Source: Bacteroidales bacterium UBA1756
GTDB lineage: Bacteria > Bacteroidota > Bacteroidia > Bacteroidales > WCHB1-69
Assembly (NCBI GenBank): GCA_002314795.1
Contig: DCHI01000004.1
Location: forward strand, 443 to 57,426
Reading direction: 5' to 3'
Length of the DNA stretch: 56,984 nucleotides
The notes beneath the pieces were generated by a model. The model was given only the letters and a program-made list of their open reading frames with translations. It had not been told where the DNA came from and did not search any database. Of this stretch, positions 25,907 to 33,863 are shown one piece after another. The first letter of the stretch is position 1; each line of letters begins with the position of its first letter. The position numbers were made by a program, and so were the translations under genes.

Positions 25907-26365
25907 ATGAAAGCAATCTTTCCAGGATCTTTTGACCCTATTACGCGTGGACACGTGGAATTAGTCCGTTCCGCTCTTCCACTTTTCGATACGATTTATG
26001 TGGCCATCGGTGTGAATGCCGACAAATCTGGTTTTTTCCCGATACAGCGGCGTAAGCAGTGGATTGCTGCCTGTTTCGCGAATGAACAAAAAGTACAAGT
26101 CATCGATTATCAGAATCTTACAGTTGATTTGTGCAAAGAGCTGGGCGTTTCCTACATCATTCGCGGACTCCGCAATTCCATAGATTTTCAATACGAGAAT
26201 GACATAGCTCAAGCCAATCGGCAACTTTGTCCCGAAGTGGAAACGATGTTCTTCGCCACTCGCCCTGAATACGCCCACATCTCGTCGTCCGTCGTTCGAG
26301 ACGTGTTCCGTCACCACGGGAATTGGCGCCTATTTGTTCCCGAAGAGGTGTCTTTGGACCTCTGA
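25907..26365 (+). CDS. coaD: Pantetheine-phosphate adenylyltransferase
   Basis: A 152-residue nucleotidyltransferase that makes dephospho-CoA from 4'-phosphopantetheine and ATP. The start KAIFPGSFDPITRGH contains the TxGH ATP-binding motif (T13-H16), and ISSSVVRDV near residue 127 is the second signature. IIRGLRNSIDFQYEND is typical of the family. ATG 25907 gives the expected length. A longer frame would overlap the glycosyltransferase end. It abuts the convergent EEP gene with no spacer. Confidence 0.95.
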   Translation: MKAIFPGSFDPITRGHVELVRSALPLFDTIYVAIGVNADKSGFFPIQRRKQWIAACFANEQKVQVIDYQNLTVDLCKELGVSYIIRGLRNSIDFQYENDIAQANRQLCPEVETMFFATRPEYAHISSSVVRDVFRHHGNWRLFVPEEVSLDL

Positions 26366-27418
26366 TTACGGGGACGCTCTGTTGCGTGCTTCTATGATGA
26401 CATAGACTGGCAAATGGTCTGCGTATCCTCCTATGTATCTGGGACCTAAAAAGGTTCGATAAACCTTTTCCCCTCCAAATTTTTCGTCGGGCTCTACCAT
26501 AAAGTCCGCTTTGAAAATGTGCGCTTCCTGATTCGTGATGTACAAAGGATTGTCTTGGTCGAGTAGGGGAGATGAAACGATAATCTGGTCCAGACACCCC
26601 CAGAAATCTTCGTGTTTGTGTGAACCGGTGTTCGGCATTCTTGCGAATCGGTACATCAAATCATATAATTGGCATTGCCGTTTTTCATTTTTGTCAATGT
26701 CACCACATTGTAATACTTCGGTGATACTTTCGTCGGTGGGATAGTCGTTGAAGTCGCCTGTGATGAAGATGTTAGCAGCCGGATTGTCGCGAAGCAGGGA
26801 ATCGGCATAATGACGGACGATGGAAGCATAATAGTTGCGTTTAGGGATGGTAGGCGCATATCCTCCATACCTTGATGTCCAGTGGTTTACGAAAATGTGC
26901 AAACTGTCCCCGTTGTAGAATTGCGCGACGGCATATAAGATGTCGCGGTTTTTGGCCACCGAATCGAACGGAAAGACGACGGGAATGGGGCGGCTCCGTA
27001 AAATCCGTATCCGATCTCGGCGATACAGCAAAGCGACATCAACGCCCCGAATATCGGGTGAGTCGTAATGAACATAACCGTAGTGATATTTTTTCAGCGG
27101 GGAATCGTAGCAGAGCCGTTTTAGCACCGACGCTTCTTCGATTTCGGCAAGGCCAATCACGTCCGGCGGCGACCATTTTCCCATTGCTAAAATGACTTTT
27201 GAAATGTTGTTGATTTTCCTAACATATTTACGATACGTCCAATGATTGAAGCCATTCGGAGTGAAGGCGTCGTCATTCTTCAAACTATCGTCATTCGGAT
27301 TGAAAAGATTTTCTACATTGTAAAAGGCAACGATATAATTCGCAGAATCTTGCGCTTTAATTGAAATTGTTAATATTAGTAATGATGTAAAAATCAGTAC
27401 AATCCGTGATATTTTCAT
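26366..27418 (-). CDS. Exported endonuclease/exonuclease/phosphatase family protein
   Basis: A 350-residue EEP-fold protein with a signal peptide (MKISRIVLIFTSLLILTIS, cleavage near KAQ). FYNVENLF, VIGLAEIEE, VNHWTSRYGG, TGDFNDYP and YADHLPVYV give the metal and catalytic residues of the fold. Family members include DNases, phosphodiesterases and sphingomyelinase-like enzymes, and the substrate is unknown here. ATG 27418 is chosen because the -7 box at 27446-27453 and the signal peptide agree. Its stop codon directly abuts that of coaD. Confidence 0.88.
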   Translation of the reverse strand: MKISRIVLIFTSLLILTISIKAQDSANYIVAFYNVENLFNPNDDSLKNDDAFTPNGFNHWTYRKYVRKINNISKVILAMGKWSPPDVIGLAEIEEASVLKRLCYDSPLKKYHYGYVHYDSPDIRGVDVALLYRRDRIRILRSRPIPVVFPFDSVAKNRDILYAVAQFYNGDSLHIFVNHWTSRYGGYAPTIPKRNYYASIVRHYADSLLRDNPAANIFITGDFNDYPTDESITEVLQCGDIDKNEKRQCQLYDLMYRFARMPNTGSHKHEDFWGCLDQIIVSSPLLDQDNPLYITNQEAHIFKADFMVEPDEKFGGEKVYRTFLGPRYIGGYADHLPVYVIIEARNRASP

Positions 27419-27445
27419 AGTAATAATCTTAAATATTGAATATCG

Positions 27446-27453
27446 CAAAGATA
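27446..27453 (-). promoter_or_regulatory. -7 promoter box for the EEP gene
   Basis: On the minus strand TATCTTTG followed by CGATA, 27 bases before the start at 27418. Confidence 0.7.
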
Positions 27454-27591
27454 CTATATTCTTTTGCGGATTTCAAGAGTTGTTGATAACTTTTTAACGA
27501 TAAATTATAATTGTTTTGCCAGAGGCTAAAAAGAGTGCAAGGTGGGGCTGTATTTTTTTTCAGAACGTGACTATGATTTGAAAAAAACGTG

Positions 27592-27599
27592 TAAATTTG
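27592..27599 (+). promoter_or_regulatory. -7 promoter box for atpDC
   Basis: TAAATTTG followed by CCGCC, 59 bases before atpD. The upstream TGATTTG, seven A, CGTG (27574-27591) nearly repeats the region before the sigma-54 activator (4998-5016). Confidence 0.75.
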
Positions 27600-27658
27600 C
27601 CGCCGCTTTTGTTATGGCATAAAATTAATGAGAATATCATAAAATAATATAGTATAAG

Positions 27659-29164
27659 ATGGCAGAAAAAGTCAAAGGAAAAATTTCCCAAATCGTAGGC
27701 GCAGTCATTGACGTACGTTTCGACGACGATTGCACCCTTCCGAACATCTACGATGCCCTTGAGGTAACGAGAGACAACGGAGAAAAGTTAATTCTTGAAT
27801 GTCAGCAAGATATCGGTGAAAACACGATGCGTTGCATTGCAATGGATTCCACGGACGGTTTGCGTCGTGGTATGGAAGTCGTTGCTACAGGCGCTATGAT
27901 TTCAATGCCTACCGGCGAAATCAACGGACGTCTTCTCAACGTGGTCGGTGAATGTATCGACGGAATGCCGCAGATTCAATGCGAAAAACGTAACAACATC
28001 CACAAGGATCCTCCGACATTCGAGAACCTTTCGACGTCCGAAGAGGTCCTCTTCACTGGTATCAAGGCAATTGACTTGATCGAACCTTACGCTAAGGGCG
28101 GTAAGATTGGTCTGTTCGGTGGCGCTGGTGTAGGAAAGACCGTCTTGATTATGGAAATGATCAACAACATCGCAAAGAAATATTCCGGTATGTCCGTTTT
28201 CGCGGGTGTCGGTGAACGTACCCGTGAAGGTAACGACCTTCTGCGTGAAATGATTGAGTCAGGCGTTATCCGTTACGGCGAAGAATTCAAGAAGAGTATG
28301 GACGCCGGCGGTTGGGACTTGAGTAAGGTGGATAAGGAAGAACTGAAAAAGTCACAATGTACGATGGTTTTCGGTCAGATGAACGAACCCCCTGGAGCAC
28401 GTGCCCGTGTCGCTCTTTCCGGTCTTACCGTGGCTGAACATTTCCGCGACGGTGACGAATCCACCGGCGGCAAGGATATCCTTTTCTTCGTGGATAATAT
28501 CTTCCGTTTCACACAGGCAGGTTCCGAAGTTTCCGCTTTGCTCGGTCGTATGCCTTCTGCCGTTGGTTACCAACCGACTTTGGCTACCGAAATGGGGTTG
28601 ATGCAGGAACGTATCACCTCAACAAAGAGAGGTTCCATCACCTCCATCCAAGCTATTTATGTACCTGCGGACGACTTGACTGACCCCGCTCCGGCTACGA
28701 CGTTCTCTCACTTGGATGCTAAAACGGTACTTAGCCGTAAGATTGCCAGCTTGGGTATCTATCCCGCTGTCGATCCGTTGGATTCTTCTTCCCGTATTCT
28801 TACGCCAGCTACGGTTGGTGACGCACACTACAATACGGCTCAACGTGTGAAGATGGTTCTCCAAAGATATGCTGAACTTCAAGATATTATCGCCATCCTC
28901 GGTATGGACGAGTTGTCTGAAGCAGACCGTAACGTGGTTCACCGTGCAAGACGTGTTCAACGTTTCTTGTCACAACCTTTCCACGTCGCTGAACAGTTCA
29001 CCGGTTTGAAGGGCGCTTTCGTAAGCATCGAAGATACAATCAAGGGCTTCAATATGATTCTTGATGGCGAACTCGATTACTTGCCGGAAACCGCTTTCAA
29101 CTTGGTCGGTACGATTGAAGAAGCTATCGAAAAAGGTAAAAAGGAATTGGCTAACGCTAAATAA
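27659..29164 (+). CDS. atpD: F1Fo ATP synthase subunit beta
   Basis: A 501-residue catalytic subunit. The P-loop GGAGVGKTV is near residues 154-162. GERTREGNDL, the Walker B region DILFFVDNIFRFTQAGSEVSALLGRMPS and the C-terminal YxxLQDIIAILG segment are intact. A short insertion near residues 211-232 (FKKSMDAGGWDLSKVDKEE) is seen, as in other Bacteroidetes beta subunits I recall. It is followed 8 bases later by atpC. The genes for the other F1 and Fo subunits are not adjacent. Confidence 0.97.
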   Translation: MAEKVKGKISQIVGAVIDVRFDDDCTLPNIYDALEVTRDNGEKLILECQQDIGENTMRCIAMDSTDGLRRGMEVVATGAMISMPTGEINGRLLNVVGECIDGMPQIQCEKRNNIHKDPPTFENLSTSEEVLFTGIKAIDLIEPYAKGGKIGLFGGAGVGKTVLIMEMINNIAKKYSGMSVFAGVGERTREGNDLLREMIESGVIRYGEEFKKSMDAGGWDLSKVDKEELKKSQCTMVFGQMNEPPGARARVALSGLTVAEHFRDGDESTGGKDILFFVDNIFRFTQAGSEVSALLGRMPSAVGYQPTLATEMGLMQERITSTKRGSITSIQAIYVPADDLTDPAPATTFSHLDAKTVLSRKIASLGIYPAVDPLDSSSRILTPATVGDAHYNTAQRVKMVLQRYAELQDIIAILGMDELSEADRNVVHRARRVQRFLSQPFHVAEQFTGLKGAFVSIEDTIKGFNMILDGELDYLPETAFNLVGTIEEAIEKGKKELANAK

Positions 29165-29172
29165 TTTTGGAG

Positions 29173-29409
29173 ATGAATTTGGAAATTGTCACACCCGACA
29201 AAGAATTATTCTCCGGCGAAGTCTCTTTGGTTCAACTTCCTGGCATTGATGGATTGTTTGAAATATTGAACTGCCACGCCCCGCTCATTTCCGCCCTCAA
29301 ACAAGGAAAAGTGAAATTGGTGGACGCTCAGAATGAAACGAAATTTTTTGACGTTCGTGGCGGCGTAGTTGAAGTTTTGAACAACAAAGTGCTCGTGCTT
29401 GCTGAATAA
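29173..29409 (+). CDS. atpC: F1Fo ATP synthase subunit epsilon (short form)
   Basis: A 78-residue protein that is essentially the N-terminal beta-sandwich of subunit epsilon (LEIVTPDKELFSGEVSLVQLPGIDGLFEIL, given in overlapping parts: LEIVTPDKELFSGEV and LPGIDGLFEIL). The C-terminal two-helix domain, which in E. coli inhibits ATP hydrolysis, is missing. The short form is common in Bacteroidetes. ATG 29173 is chosen over an in-frame TTG two codons earlier. It lies 8 bases after atpD and 2 bases before pcm. Confidence 0.92.
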   Translation: MNLEIVTPDKELFSGEVSLVQLPGIDGLFEILNCHAPLISALKQGKVKLVDAQNETKFFDVRGGVVEVLNNKVLVLAE

Positions 29410-29411
29410 TT

Positions 29412-30083
29412 ATGGAATCTACTGACTTTGTATTGCGGGGCAAGAAATTGTCACTCATCAGTCAGTTGCGCGAACAAGGCATTAGTGATGAAAATGTCCT
29501 ACACGCTTTTGAAGTCGTGGAAAGACATCGCTTCATTGAAAATACGATTTTTTGGGATAAGGCATACGTGAATTGCCCTGTCCCAATTTCTTGTGGACAA
29601 ACAATGTCTCAGCCCATCACGGTGGCCTTTCAATCCCAACTGCTGAAAATTCAGAAAAATGATAAGGTCTTGGAAATCGGAACTGGTTCTGGTTTCCAAG
29701 CTTCCATTTTGTCTGCTATGGGTGCCAATGTCTATTCGGTTGAACGCCAAATCGAGCTGTTCCGAAAAACACGCACACTATTGACAACGGAATTGCACAT
29801 ACGCAATCTTTCCCTCTTCTTCGGTGACGGTTTCAAAGGCCTTCCGGACGAGGCCCCGTTTGACAAGATTATTGTTACCTGCGGTGCTCCCGATGTCCCC
29901 ACCTCTTTGCTGACTCAGTTGAAAGTGGGCGGCATTATTGTTATTCCAGTTGGTGACGGGGTGCAGGATATGAAAAGAATTACAAAAGTTTCTGATTTTG
30001 AATATCAGCAAGAATCATTTGGCGAATTTAAATTTGTCCCTATGCTGAGTAGTATGGTAAAGGGAAATAAAGGTTCATTTTAA
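29412..30083 (+). CDS. pcm: Protein-L-isoaspartate O-methyltransferase
   Basis: A 223-residue SAM-dependent methyltransferase that starts repair of isoaspartyl residues in aged proteins. The SAM-binding motif VLEIGTGSGFQASIL (about 82-96), the family segment CGQTMSQPITVAF (about 60-72) and FDKIIVTCGAPDVP are present. It starts 2 bases after atpC, so it is almost certainly on the atpDC transcript and is not part of a stress operon. Confidence 0.93.
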   Translation: MESTDFVLRGKKLSLISQLREQGISDENVLHAFEVVERHRFIENTIFWDKAYVNCPVPISCGQTMSQPITVAFQSQLLKIQKNDKVLEIGTGSGFQASILSAMGANVYSVERQIELFRKTRTLLTTELHIRNLSLFFGDGFKGLPDEAPFDKIIVTCGAPDVPTSLLTQLKVGGIIVIPVGDGVQDMKRITKVSDFEYQQESFGEFKFVPMLSSMVKGNKGSF

Positions 30084-30110
30084 AAGTAATAAACAATAAA
30101 TTAAATAGTT

Positions 30111-31325
30111 ATGGCTTGCAATGGTAATTGTATGATTACAAAAACGAGATTGGAAGGTGTAGAAAACGTCATCGTCGTTGCTTCGGGTAAGGGCGGAGTC
30201 GGCAAATCTACCGTTTCCGCGAATTTGGCCCTCACCTTGGCTAAACAGGGTTACCGCGTCGGCGTTTTGGATGCGGATATCTATGGCCCGTCCATCCATA
30301 AAATGTTTGGATTGGAAAGTGTCCGCGTTACAGCTACTTACGTCGGTGAAGAAGAGTATTTCGTCCCCGTTGAAAAATTTGGGATGAAAATACTTTCCCT
30401 CGGTATGTTAGTTGACAATAGTCAGGCCGTCATCTGGCGTGGCCCGTTGGCAGCAAGCGCCTTGGCTCAACTTTTCTCCAAAACCCAGTGGGGTGAATTG
30501 GACTATCTTGTGGTGGATTTCCCTCCAGGAACAGGTGATATTCAGATCTCGGTGATGCAACAGTTTGAGGTTGACGGCGCTATCGTCGTGACAACCCCGC
30601 AGGTGCTTGCCGTGAATGACGCCCGCAAAGGCGCTGAAATGTTCTCTGCTTCCAAAATGAATGTGCCGTTGATTGGTATCGTTGAAAATATGTCGTGGTT
30701 TACTCCTAAAGAACATCCGACAGAAAAATATTTGCTCTTTGGTAAAGGTGGCGGACAAAAACTTGCTGACGAATTTCAAACGAAATTGTTGGTTCAAATT
30801 CCTTTGATTCAAGATGTTGAAGAAGTTGAAAATCAGGACTGTCTGCTTGCTAATTCTAACAAAGAAATATGTGAAGCTTTTGAAAATCTGGCAACTCAGG
30901 TCGATGCCTTCGTTGCGGCTCTGCCTCCGAAAGCTCCCAACGTATTGAAGATCGCCGTTCCGACGGTAGATAATCGTGTCGATGACCATTTCGGTCATTG
31001 TGACCACTACACGGTTTTTGAAATCGGTGCTAACAAAAAAATCGTGAATGAGGAAACCGTTCCGGCAGGGGAGGGTTGCGGCTGCAAGTCAAACATCGCT
31101 TCCGTTTTGCGCGAGATGGGCGTCTCCATTTTGTTGGCTGGTAATATGGGTGATGGTGCAAAGAATGTTCTTGAAGCCCAGAAGATTCGCGTCGTCCGCG
31201 GCTGTTCCGGTGACATTCATCAGTTGGTTGCCGACTTCCTTGCCGGCAAGGTTTGTGACTCCGGCATCGGTTGTGCCGGTCACGAAGGCGGTTGCGGCCA
31301 TCACTCCGGCGGTTGCGGTCACTAA
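30111..31325 (+). CDS. Mrp/NBP35-family Fe-S carrier ATPase fused to an ORP/NifX-like domain
   Basis: A 404-residue fusion. Residues about 15-265 are an Mrp/ApbC P-loop ATPase (VASGKGGVGKSTVSANLA, YLVVDFPPGTGDIQI) that carries or assembles [4Fe-4S] clusters. An N-terminal CNGNC precedes it. Residues about 285-385 form a dinitrogenase iron-molybdenum cofactor domain (LKIAVPTVDNRVDDHFGHC, GCGCKSNIA), like the MrpORP of sulfate reducers. The last 25 or so residues are rich in Cys, His and Gly. A role in metal-cluster assembly is likely. It lies 27 bases after pcm and ends 2 bases from convergent ruvC. Confidence 0.9.
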   Translation: MACNGNCMITKTRLEGVENVIVVASGKGGVGKSTVSANLALTLAKQGYRVGVLDADIYGPSIHKMFGLESVRVTATYVGEEEYFVPVEKFGMKILSLGMLVDNSQAVIWRGPLAASALAQLFSKTQWGELDYLVVDFPPGTGDIQISVMQQFEVDGAIVVTTPQVLAVNDARKGAEMFSASKMNVPLIGIVENMSWFTPKEHPTEKYLLFGKGGGQKLADEFQTKLLVQIPLIQDVEEVENQDCLLANSNKEICEAFENLATQVDAFVAALPPKAPNVLKIAVPTVDNRVDDHFGHCDHYTVFEIGANKKIVNEETVPAGEGCGCKSNIASVLREMGVSILLAGNMGDGAKNVLEAQKIRVVRGCSGDIHQLVADFLAGKVCDSGIGCAGHEGGCGHHSGGCGH

Positions 31326-31327
31326 GC

Positions 31328-31885
31328 TTATTCGATAATTCTGTCTTTATGCTGCGATAGAAAGGCTTCCCATCCGGAGGCCTTTCCTGTTTGTAGGGGA
31401 ATACGGTTCTGTAGATGATGGGTGACGGCGACCGCTAATGCGTCCGTAGCATCCAGGTATTTTGTTTCGGTTGAAAATGCATACATCGCGTGAAGCATAG
31501 CGGCAACTTGCTCCTTCGAGGCCGCCCCTTTCCCCGTAATGGACTGCTTGATTCGTCTGGGTGAGTATTCAAATACTTGTAAACCAGCGTGTAAGCACGC
31601 TCCAATGACAACTCCTTGCGCCCTTCCTAACTTGAGCATAGATTGTGGATTCTTTCCATAAAACGGCTCTTCGATGGCCAATATGTCAGGATGATACTGT
31701 TCGATGAGTTGTCGCGTGCTGTCATAAATCATCATCAATTTGGAATTTTGGTCGGGCAATTTCTTCATATTCACCACGTTCAGTGTCACAATCTCGCTAT
31801 TTCGTGCGTGTGTTTGCAGCAGCGAGTATCCCATCACGTTGGTGCCGGGGTCAATTCCTAATATCAGATGATCGGTACTTTCCAT
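31328..31885 (-). CDS. ruvC: Holliday junction endodeoxyribonuclease RuvC
   Basis: A 185-residue RNase H-fold resolvase that cuts Holliday junctions held by RuvAB. The first acidic residue is in ILGIDPGTNVMGY (D12), the next in LAIEEPFYGKNPQS, and the last pair in LDATDALAVAVTHH. AQGVVIGA and KQSITGKGAASKEQV are typical of RuvC. It starts 8 bases after the retropepsin-like gene, in a unit led by lpdA. Confidence 0.94.
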   Translation of the reverse strand: MESTDHLILGIDPGTNVMGYSLLQTHARNSEIVTLNVVNMKKLPDQNSKLMMIYDSTRQLIEQYHPDILAIEEPFYGKNPQSMLKLGRAQGVVIGACLHAGLQVFEYSPRRIKQSITGKGAASKEQVAAMLHAMYAFSTETKYLDATDALAVAVTHHLQNRIPLQTGKASGWEAFLSQHKDRIIE

Positions 31886-31893
31886 CCTGTGGT

Positions 31894-32322
31894 TTATTTT
31901 TTCAAAATGAGCGTTTGATTTGGATAGTCGATGACGGCTTCGTATCGATGCAGAAAATCACCACCCAAAATCCCGTGAATCCTTTTGAACCCCATCTGCA
32001 CATACATTTCGTTGATTTCGCTGATGTCAAGCAAGCGGGTTGTCAGTTTCTCAACGGGCATTCGGCCGACTTTCAGATCGGTAATGTTGGCAATTTCCGT
32101 TTGAAAATTGCTGCCTCCAATGCCAATATTCACTTCGTCTTTTTCCATCTCTTCATCAGAAATGGAAATGGTTTCAATGAGCGATTTGTCAAAACAGGAG
32201 TGATTGGCTCCCGTATCTATCAGCAGCCGAATTCGTTTCCCTTGTAACCGTCCCTTGACGACGATATGAAAGCCCTCTGGATCCAATTCCCAGAGGGCTA
32301 ATGGTACGTTATAGTTTTTCAT
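31894..32322 (-). CDS. Retropepsin-like aspartic protease family protein
   Basis: A 142-residue, single-domain protein with RLLIDTGANHSCFD near residue 33, the DTGA active-site motif of retroviral-type aspartic proteases. A C-terminal GILGGDFLHRYEAVID segment matches the second conserved block. There is no signal peptide or membrane segment, so it is predicted cytoplasmic. One domain holds one catalytic Asp, so activity would need a homodimer. It starts 21 bases after lpdA and precedes ruvC. Its substrate is unknown. Confidence 0.82.
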   Translation of the reverse strand: MKNYNVPLALWELDPEGFHIVVKGRLQGKRIRLLIDTGANHSCFDKSLIETISISDEEMEKDEVNIGIGGSNFQTEIANITDLKVGRMPVEKLTTRLLDISEINEMYVQMGFKRIHGILGGDFLHRYEAVIDYPNQTLILKK

Positions 32323-32343
32323 TGTAAAACGTGACGTCTCTTA

Positions 32344-33738
32344 TTAGAGGTGAACACATTCGTTGTATGCGTTGGCCGCGGCTTCCATAATTGCTTCTGA
32401 AAGAGTTGGATGCGGATGAACGGCGTGAATGATTTCGGAACCCTTGACGTGCTGTTGACGTGCGATGACGATTCCTGAAACCATTTCAGTAACATTTTCT
32501 CCAATCATATGGCAGCCGAGAATTTCATCGGTTTTAGCATCAAAAATGATTTTAATCATACCGTCGCGATTGCCGGAAGCCGTTGCTTTGCCAGAAGCCG
32601 TGAACGGGAACTTTCCTATGCGCAATTCGTGACCGGCTTCTATGGCCTTCTTTTCCGTTAAACCGACAGAGGCAATTTCGGGTGCGGTGTAAGTACATCC
32701 CGGAATGTTGGCGTAATCAACGGGAAGCGGATTCTTTCCGGCAATCTTTTCTACACAAACAAGCGCCTCGTGGGATGCGACGTGTGCCAAGGCGGGTCCC
32801 TTCACAATGTCGCCGATAGCATAAACGCCCTCGCAGTTGGTGCGGTAGTATTCGTCCACGACAACTTTGCCGCGTTCTACTTCGATGCCGAGATTTTCCA
32901 AACCGAGACCTTCGATATTGGTGACAACGCCTACAGCAGAAAGAACGATGTCGCATTCGATTTCGGTAATCTTGCCTTTTCCGTCCTTAACGGTGACGAC
33001 GCACTTTTCACCTGTCGTATCAACACTTTCAACGGAAGAAGAGGTCATCACTTTGATGCCGTTTTTCCGGAAACTGCGTTCCAATTGTTTGGAAATTTCT
33101 TCGTCTTCTACGGGAACGAGGTTGGGTAAAAATTCTACGATGGTGACTTTCGTGCCCAAACTTGAATAAAAATGTGCGAACTCGCTTCCAATAGCACCTG
33201 AGCCCATAACTACCATTGATTCAGGAAGTTTTGGGAGCGTGAGAGCCATACGGTAACCGATGATTTTTTCACCGTCTTGTTTGATGTGGGGCAGTTCTTT
33301 GGAACGGGCGCCAGTGGCAAGAATGATGTGGTCGGCTTCTAAAACCTCGGTCGTATCATCAAATTTGCTGACGGAAACTTTCTTGTCTTTGGTCAATCTG
33401 CCAAAACCTTCGATGACGTCAACATTGTTCTTTTTCAAAAGAAATTGAACGCCTTTGCTCATCGTTTCGGCAACGCCACGACTGCGTCTGACCATCGCCT
33501 CAAAGTCGGGTTTTGCGGGAGTGTCCAATACAACTCCGTAATTTTCAGCGTGTTTCATATAATTGTAAACTTGTGCTGATTTGAGGAGCGCTTTGGTAGG
33601 TATGCAACCCCAGTTGAGGCAGATGCCTCCTAATTCACCGCTTTCTACAACAGCGGTTTTCATATTCAGTTGACTGGCGCGGATGGCAGCCACGTAACCT
33701 CCGGGGCCACTTCCGATGACGATGACATCGTATTTCAT
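32344..33738 (-). CDS. lpdA: Dihydrolipoyl dehydrogenase
   Basis: A 464-residue flavoprotein, the E3 of 2-oxoacid dehydrogenase complexes or of the glycine cleavage system. The FAD site GSGPGGYVAAI (about 9-19), the redox disulfide C40/C45 in GGICLNWGCIPTK, the NAD-site GSGAIGSEFAHFY and the catalytic HPHPTLSE near the C-terminus are intact. No lipoyl domain is fused. No E1 or E2 genes are adjacent. Its promoter is at 33794-33801, and it probably leads a unit with the retropepsin-like gene and ruvC. Confidence 0.95.
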   Translation of the reverse strand: MKYDVIVIGSGPGGYVAAIRASQLNMKTAVVESGELGGICLNWGCIPTKALLKSAQVYNYMKHAENYGVVLDTPAKPDFEAMVRRSRGVAETMSKGVQFLLKKNNVDVIEGFGRLTKDKKVSVSKFDDTTEVLEADHIILATGARSKELPHIKQDGEKIIGYRMALTLPKLPESMVVMGSGAIGSEFAHFYSSLGTKVTIVEFLPNLVPVEDEEISKQLERSFRKNGIKVMTSSSVESVDTTGEKCVVTVKDGKGKITEIECDIVLSAVGVVTNIEGLGLENLGIEVERGKVVVDEYYRTNCEGVYAIGDIVKGPALAHVASHEALVCVEKIAGKNPLPVDYANIPGCTYTAPEIASVGLTEKKAIEAGHELRIGKFPFTASGKATASGNRDGMIKIIFDAKTDEILGCHMIGENVTEMVSGIVIARQQHVKGSEIIHAVHPHPTLSEAIMEAAANAYNECVHL

Positions 33739-33793
33739 AACTTTCTCTTTTTTAATTTATTATAGATTAAAATGATTGCTTTGTAAGAAGCCG

Positions 33794-33801
33794 CAAATTT
33801 A
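33794..33801 (-). promoter_or_regulatory. -7 promoter box for lpdA
   Basis: On the minus strand TAAATTTG followed by CGGC, 56 bases before the lpdA start. Confidence 0.7.
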
Positions 33802-33838
33802 CAATTATTTTGTGGATTCATCTATGCGAAAGAATAAC

Positions 33839-33846
33839 TATTTTTG
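33839..33846 (+). promoter_or_regulatory. -7 promoter box for the ATP-grasp-like gene
   Basis: TATTTTTG followed by CAGCC, 17 bases before ATG 33864. It excludes the longer in-frame start at 33810. Confidence 0.75.
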
Positions 33847-33863
33847 CAGCCATTTTGTTCTTT

